Below, piece after piece: positions 1-8,161 of a stretch of DNA of 25,000 bases; within the stretch, counting starts at the first letter, position 1; each line of letters starts with the position of its first letter. The stretch is taken from contig RPFO01001677.1 in assembly GCA_009746045.1 (NCBI GenBank), forward strand, positions 137,501 to 162,500, read 5' to 3'. The translations under genes were made by a program, and so were the position numbers. This DNA is from Mesostigma viride. Taxonomy: Eukaryota; Streptophyta; Mesostigmatophyceae; Mesostigmatales; Mesostigmataceae. The notes under the pieces are model-generated. The model made no database searches. It was not told the origin of the DNA and saw nothing but the letters and a program-made list of their open reading frames with translations.

Positions 1-246
1 GTTGCAGACTGTCTTGCCACGGGTTGTTAAGATATAACCATGGCAGACTTAAGTTTGGCGTCTGGTGTCTGGAAGGTTCCATGTGCACAACGCATAGTGC
101 ATTGCCATACTTGTAACGACAGTGCAGAATAAGGTTTCTAGGCATCTCTAGAAGGTTGACGCTGTAAATGTATAAATTAAGGCAATAAACAGCGGCCAAG
201 GAGCCGCAGCAATTGCAACCAAACCATTCCAAAGTCATTCTCAACT
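1..246 (+). repeat. 5' LTR of element A
   Basis: This is the left LTR, identical to 13960-14194 from base 12 onward. It contains a TATA-like box TATAAATTA at 171-179 and an AATAAA at 184-189, compatible with a promoter and polyadenylation signal in a short LTR. The apparent ends are GTTG...CAAC(T), not the usual TG...CA. Base 1 coincides with the apparent LTR start, so the true left border and the target duplication cannot be checked here. Confidence 0.85.
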
Positions 247-274
247 CGTACTCTTAATCACACTTTTTTTTTCC

Positions 275-513
275 ATGGCTCGTGGCCGTGCTGCGGCAAG
301 CGCTGAGACTGACGCCATTGTCCTGACTGGACAGGACAAGAAGGAAATGAACAAATTAAAGCAGCACGAATTGGCAATGCGTTCGCTGCCCAAGCTGCCG
401 GCAGCAAGGACCCGGAGAAGAAGGACTACTACGACGGCCTGGGGTACTGGTACGCGAAGACAGTGAGTTTCCTGGACAACGACCACGTTGCTACGTTGCG
501 ATTCAGTGGACAC
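275..513 (+). pseudogene. gag of element A, N-terminal part, cut by element B1
   Basis: An ATG in a CCATGGCT context at 275, just after the 5' LTR and a T-rich leader, opens a basic and Ala-rich protein start (MARGRAAASAETDAIVLTGQ). The reading frame shifts once near 365. After the shift a plausible Gag sequence runs to 513, including KKDYYDGLGYWYAKTVSFLD. Element B1 then interrupts it. Excising B1 and one copy of the GACAC duplication joins this frame without a stop to the frame beginning at 8167. The start was chosen because it is the first ATG after the LTR and has the same CCATGGCT context as the gag start of B1. I identify it as Gag from position and from the zinc knuckles downstream; the N-terminal sequence itself matches no family I recognise. 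Confidence 0.7.
509..513 (+). repeat. Target-site duplication GACAC, left copy (element B1)
   Basis: GACAC directly precedes the left LTR of B1 and is repeated at 8162-8166 directly after the right LTR. Five bases is the usual duplication length for copia-type integrases. Confidence 0.9.
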
Positions 514-986
514 AGTTAGTCTCCATGCTTTGCTGTAGACTAAGTCTCAAAGGCATTGTGAATACAACGTATGAATAAGCCTTGTAAACCTACGTTGGTA
601 TGTGAATATAAATACCACGTGGGCTATACAGATAGGAATGCTAGTCGAGTCGCATACGTTTCCCTAGATAGGTACTTTGGGTACTGAGGTACGTGACAGA
701 TGTCAGTACCCAGTATACGTAGTGTCCTGTCATTGGACGGTACTAGAGTATCCTAGATAGGGACCGTACTGCAGCGTGCATTGATTTGTGATCGCACGAT
801 GCAGTGACTAGACTGCTACCTGTCATCGTGTGGCCTCGGGCCAACGGTCTGCACCCAACGGTCACTGGCGGCGCAGCCGGTGAGAGGAACGTTGATAAAG
901 GGTAAACCTATTTTCTAATGAACCAAGCAATTCATTGCTCCAAGCCTTCAGTGTTCTCAAGCAATATATCCCACCGCATTCTAACT
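514..986 (+). repeat. 5' LTR of element B1
   Basis: This direct repeat matches 7689-8161 with one visible mismatch. It begins AGTTAG and ends CTAACT, a perfect 6-bp inverted end that is not the canonical TG...CA. A TATA box (TATAAATA) lies at 607-614, followed by CACGTG at 617-622, an E-box/G-box-like palindrome. Transcription would be expected to start a few tens of bases downstream of the TATA box. Confidence 0.93.
607..614 (+). promoter_or_regulatory. TATA box of the B1 LTR promoter
   Basis: TATAAATA, followed by CACGTG within 3 bases, is kept in all three B-family LTRs of the window (607, 7782 and the diverged B2 copy near 14210). Conservation in the diverged copy supports a promoter role; function is inferred. 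Confidence 0.55.
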
Positions 987-1004
987 TGAATTTTATTTGC
1001 TACC
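987..1004 (+). promoter_or_regulatory. Short leader and presumed primer-binding region of B1
   Basis: Only 18 bases separate the LTR from the gag ATG. They begin TGAATTTTA, which is also the sequence directly after the LTR of B2 (14599-14607). Conservation at this position fits a primer-binding site, but it does not start with TGG as expected for priming by a complete tRNA 3' end. An internal tRNA fragment or another primer is possible. I could not identify the tRNA. Confidence 0.35.
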
Positions 1005-3641
1005 ATGGCTATCACGAACAAGACTGTCGCTAAGAAGCTTTCCTACAACGAGGATGATGATGGGCAGGATCGGCGGATGCCCAGAGACAACAACAAGAAG
1101 CCGGCTGGCGATGCGGCCATTTCCAAGAAAAAGAAAAAGAACAAAAAGACTCACAATGGTTGCCAGGACGAGGGGACGGCGGCTGCAAAGCCGACCGACC
1201 TACCCCCCTCCCCTGCGAGGCCGGAGGCCGAGACGGCTCCCCCCGGGGAGACCGGCTTACCCTCGACTCCGGCGGCCGCCCCAGCCGCAACCACGGCTGG
1301 CGCGGCCATGGCTGCGGAGACCTCGGTGGTAAACCCCACTGAGGCTCCACAGTCCGGCCCCACGTTGCCATCTCTTCGGGAGCGTATGCCCCGTCAGACG
1401 GCCTCGGTGGCACCGGACGGGACGATTACCTTTCGTCCCGCCACATCAAACCTTAATGTCCCTTTCGCCCAGGGACATAACCACATTGAGCTAACGTTTG
1501 GGCGACCCTCTGCGTCCCTTCTTCGCAAGAAGAAGGACATGGAGAGTATTAAACTCGCACGGGTGGTGCGAAAACCTGTGGAACCCATCGCCGGACAACC
1601 AATGTCCGACGATGAGGTATCCGACACTGCCAGTCTCCCCGATGGGGAGACTGAGATCAATCTTACCCCAGCGCTCCTGGCGGTCGAGCAGGCCGCGCTG
1701 GTGGCAAATGAAGAACGCCGAGAGCGGCAGCGGGACCGAGAGGTCCGCCGAGAGGCGGCTTTTCGGCTCGCCGCTAAGCGGCAAGAATATGAAGAGGAAG
1801 CCGCCCGTCGCCTGGCTACCCACCAGGCGATGGCGGACGCGTACCGCGAGGCCACCCAGCGGTTACGTGACCTCTTAAAAAATGCTGACTATCCCATGCA
1901 CTATGCGGACAGTCAAGACCTGGCCGAGCTTGCTCGGTCAGCACACTTTAAAACCATGTCCTCCATCACCCAAGCCAGGGTCACGGAGGCCATCTTGGCC
2001 AAACATGGGGTGGTAGCTGAAGAAGCCCCCCCGCTGGAAACCACCAGCAAGAAACCCTCTCCCCCCCAACCCCTGCAGTACAAGGAGGGACTGCTGGCCC
2101 TGGGCGCGAGGAAGGGCAAAGAGGCGGACTGTCCAGTCCGGCCTGCTATGATCATGGGAGAACCACTCCCTGACATACCCGAGGATGAGGCTGCTTTTCA
2201 GGCAGCCCTCCGGGAGCATGAGGTACGCAAGGAGATGAAGCGTCTCATGCGGGAGGAGGCCAGGAGGAGAGCAGAGGCAGACACCCCTGCCCGCCCCTCC
2301 ACCGATGGGGCTGGACCCAGTGGGGTTACCCGGACACCCCCGGGCTCCCCCAGGGCCACCATGACCCCCCTCCCCCTCCCCCACCACCCCAGGTTCGCCC
2401 TGTGGGTTGGGGCCCCCTCCCAAACCAGGGGGGGTGGCCAGGACCCCAGGAGGCCCTGGGGGGAGGTGCAGAGGTGCCACAGGCACCCAACAGGCCTGCT
2501 GAGGCCCCCCCAAGGAGCGGGGATGTCCTGGAACAGCTCGCCATTCTCCAGGCCCAGCTGGCCTCGTTGCAAGATCAGCAGTTAACAGCTAACCAGCTGC
2601 AAACTGTCGAGGGCCTGCGCGCCCTGATGTCGCGGTATGAGCGGGGGACCATCAACCTGGACCCCACCCGCCTGCAACAAGCAACCGACAGCTTCTTGAG
2701 GGCCAACCCCCCTCTCACAGGTGTGTTTAACCCTCATAAAAAGGAATCCAAAATCAATATTGCTGGCTTGCCTGAGGGTCACACTGTTGAACAAGCTAAG
2801 CAATTTGTTTTTGCTTTGGAGTATGGGATGGAAGGTCTTAACCTTAGACATCAGTTTAAGGCTCTCAGGGCCTCCTCCACATTCCATCAATCATCTCCTG
2901 CAATCAGAGCATTGATTCAAACCTATCAGGAACGTACCCTGACACCTGAAGCAGCCATTGAACAGTGGCCTACCTTTATCACTGATCTGAAACAGCTAGT
3001 GCTTACCAATAACCACATGGAAGCAGTAGAACGTTTCAACTGGCTTGCTGCATATAAGGTGAACAAGAATAACCTCTCTGGGGATGCAAAAACATACAGG
3101 GTAATGATTGAGAAAGACCTTGAGCTTCTCAAGCTCCAACCAAGGTATCTCATCCACACCTGGCTAACAAAAGCTAATTTGCAACCTTCTGTCCTGGCTA
3201 CCCTGCTTACAGGCCTCAAGTCCCTCTGGGACAACTTCAGAGCTGCCATGCTCTATATCGAGGAGGCAGTGGACCCCCTGGGTACTGGCAACAACCAGGC
3301 CCAGGACCCCAAGGTCCAGGGTGTCCAAGGCCACAAACGCAAGGGGCAGGCCAGCCAGGGGGGGCACCCAAGACCCACAAGTCCTCCCACCAAGGGGGCA
3401 GTGGCTCTCAGGGGCGTGGCAACACGTGGCACCGTGTGCCCCTGCATGGCAACCCCAACAACAACAACAACAACAACAACAACAGGTCCCAGCAGGGCAA
3501 CAATAACAACAGGTCCCAACAGGGCCAAAACAACAACAACAACAGGTCCCAGCAGGGCCAGAACCGGTCCCAGCAGGGAAACAACAACAACAACAACACA
3601 ACAACAACCAGCCTGGCAACCCTGGGGGGTCCATAAGGTGC
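1005..3641 (+). CDS. gag: gag of element B1 (N-terminal region, capsid, Asn/Gln-rich nucleocapsid), frameshifted
   Basis: The ATG at 1005 (CCATGGCT context) starts a Lys-rich N terminus (a KKKKKNKK run, possible nuclear or RNA-binding signal), then a Pro/Ala-rich stretch, then a charged Arg/Glu-rich helical segment (about residues 225-300) likely to form a coiled coil. Near 2330-2400, in C-rich tracts, the frame passes from that of 1005 to that of 2402. The second frame carries the capsid-like helical region (about 2540-3290; GVFNPHKKES, LTPEAAIEQWPTF, WLAAYKVN). At a G7 run (3358-3364) the frame shifts again into a low-complexity region of poly-Asn and RSQQG repeats (3436-3600), then once more into the zinc knuckle at 3642. 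Capsid identity is inferred from position and composition. Whether the frame changes are real or sequencing indels cannot be told here. Confidence 0.75.
3436..3600 (+). repeat. CAA-type trinucleotide repeat encoding the Asn/Gln-rich part of Gag B1
   Basis: Runs of AAC codons alternate with RSQQG modules (about five copies) between the capsid and zinc knuckle. In the chosen frame the product is Asn/Gln/Ser/Gly/Arg-rich, like prion-like RNA-binding low-complexity domains. The same DNA reads as poly-Thr or poly-Gln in the other frames. The Asn frame is preferred because it joins sensibly to the upstream G/S-rich stretch and to the CCHC box. Confidence 0.6.
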
Positions 3642-5150
3642 CTGAGGTGCTTCCAACGAGGGCACGCACGGCACAACTGCCCCAACAACGACTCCCTGGC
3701 CAACGGGGTGGATCTCTGCCCGGGCTGCTGGCACGCACGTCATCCCCTGGGGCCTCCAGGCAGCCGTTGCAACAGGCCTCGCTACCCAAATCAATGTGAG
3801 TTCACTCACCTTATGTACTCTGAGGATGATGATCTCATTACCATTGGGGATGGCAACCAGGGCATAATTGATTTTGAGGCAGCAACCTTACTGTCCTCCC
3901 AACACCCTGTTCTGGAACCTTACATAAAAGCACTAACCCCTACTGTTGACAACTCCATAGATATCAAGGAGCTTGCTCATCAGCTGCACCTAGCCATGGG
4001 TCATGAAACAGTGGCTGAGGAACTGGCCAGACGGCTGGGGGGTAGTAGCATGGGAAAACAACTCAGGAATGCAGTAAAACTGGCTAGACAACACTGTCAA
4101 GAATGTCAGTTCAATAGCCCCAAACCTCAAAAATGGCATACTGCAACTCCTTCCACCAATAGGGGCATGATAGTGGGGGATGTGATGCACATCAACAAAG
4201 ATGTCCAACCCTACCTGATCCTAAAAGACTCATGGTCCAGGTTCACAGTAATGGAACCCCTACCTGGCATGTCTGCAGGGCAGCTACGTGTTGCACTCAT
4301 GATTGCTTTACCCAGATTCTACCCAGTTGACAGAATTTTGCTTGATCAACAATTTTCTTGTCTGACTGACCTGGAAGGGTGTGAAGCAATAGAGATTGCT
4401 GGGCTGGAAGATCATGAGGGTCAGGGGGTCATTGAAAGAACCATCAGATCTGTCAAAACCCTACTAGCCAAAAATCCTTCCAAGGATGCTACTTCAGGGG
4501 TCTATTGTGACAGGGCACTCTGGTGTCATGAAATGTGCACAACCCTAAACATGAGACCTGTCTTGCATGCCACGTGGGGTGAAGTAATCCCAGCAGGCCT
4601 GCAGGCAGGTGTATATCCCCCAGAGGTGATAGCACTGTACAACACTGCACGTGCACAAACCTCAGCAAAACTGGCAGAAAAAGATAAAACCCATTCCAGG
4701 CCAGTATTCCAAAAAGGTGATCAAGTTCTCTATTACAAGGAAAACAGCTTTGGTAAGGTTGGAACTTGGCTAGGTCCAGTTACCATCCGTGGATTTACCA
4801 AAAACAGCAAGACCGTGGAGGTCAAGCACAATATCAATGGGAAGCGTCACAGGGTGAGCTGTCATAGAATTAAGAAGTATTATTCTCCCATGGCAGACGT
4901 GCCTGGGGAAGAGTCTTTAAGCATGGACTCACTACTTCTATCTGGCAACTCCAGCATGCCCAGCAGTAGCTCTGAGCCACCAATTACTGCTGTTGACAGC
5001 ACCACAGCACCCTCTGTGAACCCTTCCACCCTCAGTGAAGCCAGGCCCACTTCACAACCTGGGGATTGCTTAACCAGGCACGAGGTAGCTGGGTTGGAAG
5101 CATTAGCTCAGCCCCAAGGCACCAAATTGTCTGCCAACCTCCCGCTCTGA
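3642..5150 (+). CDS. zinc knuckle and integrase of element B1
   Basis: The frame opens with a CX2CX4HX4C zinc knuckle (CLRCFQRGHARHNC, from about 3645) and a second Cys/His cluster (CPGCWHARH). Residue numbers below count from the GTG at 3708. An HHCC zinc-binding domain follows: H94, H99, C130, C133. Then comes the integrase core with D158 (IVGDVMH), D213 (LLDQQFSC) and E243 (GQGVIERTIRS). The last two are separated by 29 residues, where retroviral and copia integrases usually have about 35. The C terminus has GDQV...SFGK.G.WLGPVTI, resembling the GPY/F module known from Ty3/gypsy integrases. A Ser/Pro/Thr-rich linker ends at 5150. There is no protease between the knuckle and the HHCC domain, where Ty1/copia would have it. 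Confidence 0.85.
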   Translation: MRCFQRGHARHNCPNNDSLANGVDLCPGCWHARHPLGPPGSRCNRPRYPNQCEFTHLMYSEDDDLITIGDGNQGIIDFEAATLLSSQHPVLEPYIKALTPTVDNSIDIKELAHQLHLAMGHETVAEELARRLGGSSMGKQLRNAVKLARQHCQECQFNSPKPQKWHTATPSTNRGMIVGDVMHINKDVQPYLILKDSWSRFTVMEPLPGMSAGQLRVALMIALPRFYPVDRILLDQQFSCLTDLEGCEAIEIAGLEDHEGQGVIERTIRSVKTLLAKNPSKDATSGVYCDRALWCHEMCTTLNMRPVLHATWGEVIPAGLQAGVYPPEVIALYNTARAQTSAKLAEKDKTHSRPVFQKGDQVLYYKENSFGKVGTWLGPVTIRGFTKNSKTVEVKHNINGKRHRVSCHRIKKYYSPMADVPGEESLSMDSLLLSGNSSMPSSSSEPPITAVDSTTAPSVNPSTLSEARPTSQPGDCLTRHEVAGLEALAQPQGTKLSANLPL

Positions 5151-6595
5151 GGTCAAGATTGGCAGTCGCCTTGCAAGCATTACACAGGTCACATAAGCAA
5201 CAAGCTGCTGTGGCCGCAGGGTTGGCAAAAGTCTCAGCTGTGTGCACTAGTCAGGACCCCTGGACCCTGGCAATAGACACTCAGGCACAGGTCAGTGTGA
5301 TCAGTGCACAAGCCATCCCTGGTCTTGAGATTGCACCTTCATTTTGGGCACGGGTGCAGGATTTCTCAGGCCAAAGCTCACTGGATGTAGTGGGACAAGT
5401 GATGCTCCCTATACTTGGTATTCAGACACCCTTCCAGGTGGTGGAGGGGTACTCTGGTAACACCTTGTTGGGGGAACCTTTTGTATCCTATCCTGGGGTG
5501 CTTATCTCAGCTAATGAGCTCAGTGTCACAGGGGTGGGTGCAGTTCCTCTGGACCACTTTAAAATCCCTCTCTCCAGTATTGTCCCTGGTATGGATGCTG
5601 TCATCAAGGCAGTCAACACTCAGTATGCACCAGGGGAGATCCCTGATCTGGACAAGTTAGTGCACAGCCAGTTCCTCCATCCCTCAGCCTTTGGGCTGGG
5701 TAAGTGGGACATAGCCATGCACTCACCCCACCAAATCTCCCACGTCATACAAGAATGCAAAACACAAAAAGGGTTTACCAAGTGGCTGATGGCCATTGTC
5801 CACCAAGCCAGGCAGGAATGGGTCCTGCCCAACCCCAAAAACCCTCAATACAAACCGCCTGTCACCCCTTCATGGGACGTGCCAGAGGGAGCCAAAAAGC
5901 TCAGATTAAAATTTGTTCTCAAACAAAAACCACAAAAAGTGGGCTCCCCAATCTTCCATGCCAGACCATGTGTCACAGAATTAAAGGGGACCTCCACACT
6001 GCCAAAAGGGGAAACATACACACCTGGGCTGCAACAAACCTCACTCAGGATCATGCTCTCCCTCTTCCTCCACAACCTCAATGCAGGCCAAGACTATGTC
6101 TGCAAAGCCACTGATATTAAAAGGGCCTTCCTCAGGGGGGACCCAGAAAAGGCTGAATCTGTGTGGAAAGGGAAGGTGTACGTGGTAGACACCCCAGCTG
6201 TGTGGAAACCTTATATTGATGAGCCCCACCTTATCATCAACATTGGGGTGGAAGGGCTTGTCAGTGCCCCAAAAATTTTCAGAGACTCAGCAGAGGAAGT
6301 ATTCAAAAAGCTCAAGGCCACGTATGATGACCTGGACCCATGCTTTTTTGTTGTACCCACCCCCTCTGGACTGCTGTTCTTTGTGTGGCATGGAGATGAC
6401 CAACTCATTTGTGGGCCTAGAGCTGAGGTGGAAACCTTTATTCAGCAGGTCCAGGAATCATATGAGATTGGCAAACAGGTGGAATTGAGCACAACCCCCA
6501 TCCAGTTCTGTGGCATCATGTTGCAGCTGCATAGGCAGCCAGATCAGTGGGTCTGCTCTCTCTCCCTCCTGCAGAATATATCCAAGATTGTCTAG
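5066..6595 (+). CDS. aspartic protease and reverse transcriptase of element B1
   Basis: This 509-codon open frame overlaps the integrase frame by 85 nt and is offset by -1. Protease: IDTQAQVSVI (D71, nt 5276) matches the retropepsin D-T/S-G-A active-site strand with Gln replacing Gly. Downstream, PILG (115-118) and LLGEPF (134-139) match the flap-side and iLG.df strands. RT: LRLKFVLKQKPQ (279-290); motif A TDIKRAFLRGD with catalytic D350; GVEGLVSAPK (about 394-403) in the motif B position; motif C WHGDDQLICG with D444-D445. In copia-type RT the box is usually YVDD; here it is HGDD. No ATG begins the frame, so it would need frameshifting, fusion to the upstream frame, or is broken. The protease lies between IN and RT. 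Confidence 0.87.
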   Translation: MLNQARGSWVGSISSAPRHQIVCQPPALRSRLAVALQALHRSHKQQAAVAAGLAKVSAVCTSQDPWTLAIDTQAQVSVISAQAIPGLEIAPSFWARVQDFSGQSSLDVVGQVMLPILGIQTPFQVVEGYSGNTLLGEPFVSYPGVLISANELSVTGVGAVPLDHFKIPLSSIVPGMDAVIKAVNTQYAPGEIPDLDKLVHSQFLHPSAFGLGKWDIAMHSPHQISHVIQECKTQKGFTKWLMAIVHQARQEWVLPNPKNPQYKPPVTPSWDVPEGAKKLRLKFVLKQKPQKVGSPIFHARPCVTELKGTSTLPKGETYTPGLQQTSLRIMLSLFLHNLNAGQDYVCKATDIKRAFLRGDPEKAESVWKGKVYVVDTPAVWKPYIDEPHLIINIGVEGLVSAPKIFRDSAEEVFKKLKATYDDLDPCFFVVPTPSGLLFFVWHGDDQLICGPRAEVETFIQQVQESYEIGKQVELSTTPIQFCGIMLQLHRQPDQWVCSLSLLQNISKIV

Positions 6596-7314
6596 ATCTG
6601 CTGCATCACACCTCCTCCCCTTACACATGTGTGCCACTGTTCAGGGCAAACTGGGGTGGTGGTCAGCCATCTGTGGGGCTCCCTTAGCTGTCATCAGCAG
6701 GGTCACCCATGATGTTCTAGTCAAATCAAATGCAGTCACATCAGGAAGTTGGTCAATGACTGCCCCCCCTCATCCTCCATGGCCTGAATCTGATGGAAGA
6801 CATCCACATCCAGTGTCATGGACAGCTCCATGGAGAGCAGAACAATCAATCAGATGGGGGCACGGGAATCAGGGCTGTTTTTTCTCACCAACAGGTCAGA
6901 TTACATGTCCCTCACTTCCTGGTACAGCAGGCTACACCGCAGAAAACCTGGCAGCAGCAACTCAGCTGAATGTCGTGCTGTGGTGTCTGCTGCATTGCAT
7001 GCTCGTTCCCTGCAGCACATGCTCACCTGGCTACAAACCCAGGCAGGCAGCACATGCAATGTCATCTCACATCTCTATACTGACAGCCAATCTGTGATCA
7101 GTTTTCTAACCAAGAAATCTGTCTCTGCTGCTGTCCACACTGACTGGATTGGGTGATCCTCAAACAGGAGGCCACCTATTTTTCCAGCTGGACTCATGTG
7201 GATGATGAGGACAACCCAGCAGACGCTCTCACGAAGCTGCGGGATGCTGCTGGCCAACAGTACCAGCTCCTCTTTCAGAACATGAACCCCTATGATATCA
7301 GAGTCAGTGTTTGA
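6596..7314 (+). CDS. RT connection and RNase H of element B1, frameshifted
   Basis: Homology to element A continues after the RT stop. VQGKLGWWSAICGAPLAVIS (about 6640-6699) corresponds to A's LRGKLNWLACTTSRDLAVLS. RNase H then follows in another frame: MDSSM (first Asp, 6821), WYSRLHRRK, NSAECRAV (Glu) and YTDSQSVISFL (second Asp). A last shift at about 7150 reaches NPADALTKL and a TGA at 7312-7314. The four acidic residues expected of RNase H (D-E-D-D) are all present. Three frame changes, near 6600, 6780 and 7150, break the open frame; the last lies at a GG-rich spot. Confidence 0.75.
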
Positions 7315-7688
7315 ATAAATGACTGGCCATAGCACAGTACACAACCACCACACCCCCTTACCACAGCGATAGCTGCTGGGCGCCATAAAATTCAACACAT
7401 TCGTTGTGGGGTGTGAGTGCTGGCTAGGTCAGATTTGTATCCATTTGCAGCTTGAGGACACAAGCTTTGTATCCATTTACTTAATGTGTGCTTCAGTAAC
7501 TGGCCAAACCAGCCAGCTGTGTACACCTTATTTAATGTGCAATATAACACCTGGCCAGAACAGCCAGCTGTAACCAACCTGGCTCAACCAGCCATGTCTC
7601 TTTTGTACCCCTAATCAACTTAAAAACAATAACAATAATGTTGGGGGTGCAGACCTGCATTAAGAAATAAATAATAAAACAATACTGG
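7315..7688 (+). other. 3' untranslated region of element B1
   Basis: I see no coding sequence. A motif built on CTGGCC and CCAGC recurs three times (about 7498-7520, 7549-7572 and 7578-7596), and TTTGTATCCATTT occurs twice (about 7434 and 7467). Each CTGGCC unit could fold into a small hairpin. A GTTGGGGGTGCAG tract at about 7640-7652 is the only purine-rich candidate for a polypurine tract, but it lies about 36 bp from the 3' LTR. The bases next to the LTR are A/T-rich with AATAAA-like sequences. Confidence 0.5.
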
Positions 7689-8161
7689 AGTTAGTCTCCA
7701 TGCTTTGCTGTAGACTAAGTCTCAAAGGCATTGTGAATACAACGTATGAATAAGCCTTGTAAACCTACGTTGGTATGTGAATATAAATACCACGTGGGCT
7801 ATACAGATAGGAATGCTAGTCGAGTCGCATACGTTTCCCTAGATAGGTACTTTGGGTACTGAGGTACGTGACAGATGTCAGTACCCAGTATACGTAGTGT
7901 CCTGTCATTGGACGGTACTAGAGTATCCTAGATAGGGACCGTACTGCAGCGTGCATTGATTTGTGATCGCACGATGCAGTGACTAGACTGCTACCTGTCA
8001 TCGTGTGGCCTCGGGCCAACGGTCTGCACCCAACGGTCACTGGCGGCGCAGCCGGTGAGAGGAACGTTGATAAAGGGTAAACCTATTTTCTAATGAACGA
8101 AGCAATTCATTGCTCCAAGCCTTCAGTGTTCTCAAGCAATATATCCCACCGCATTCTAACT
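7689..8161 (+). repeat. 3' LTR of element B1
   Basis: Offset +7175 from the 5' LTR, with one visible mismatch (924 C versus 8099 G). It has the same AGTTAG...CTAACT ends and the same TATAAATA box at 7782-7789. Confidence 0.93.

Larger units (their letters stand above)
514..8161 (+). mobile_element. LTR retrotransposon B1, full length (7648 bp), order gag-IN-PR-RT-RH
   Basis: Two 473-bp LTRs (514-986 and 7689-8161) differ at one base that I can find (C at 924, G at 8099), so insertion was recent. A 5-bp duplication GACAC flanks the element. The interior encodes Gag with a CCHC zinc knuckle, then integrase, aspartic protease, reverse transcriptase and RNase H, in that order. The reading frame changes about seven times (near 2370, 3360, 3598, 5100, 6600, 6780 and 7150), often at homopolymers or short repeats. 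I found no stop inside a recognisable domain. The integrase-before-RT order resembles Ty1/copia, but the protease sits between IN and RT instead of before IN. A third copy of this family is the truncated B2 at 14195-14965. Confidence 0.93.

Noticed and set aside
1030-1413. Minus-strand and alternative plus-strand frames over gag B1
   Set aside because: Shadow frames caused by Pro/Ala-rich GC-rich coding sequence; the sense frame from 1005 has homology to the B2 remnant.
3708-3971. A protease in the normal copia place between zinc knuckle and integrase
   Set aside because: The interval has about 90 residues with no D-T/S-G-like strand or iLG motif in any frame I read.
5066-5150. Canonical -1 slippery heptamer at the IN-PR overlap
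   Set aside because: No X XXY YYZ sequence in the correct frame was found in B1, nor in the overlap of A.
7315-7688. An envelope-like third ORF in B1
   Set aside because: No open frame of useful length, signal peptide or membrane segment is present before the 3' LTR.
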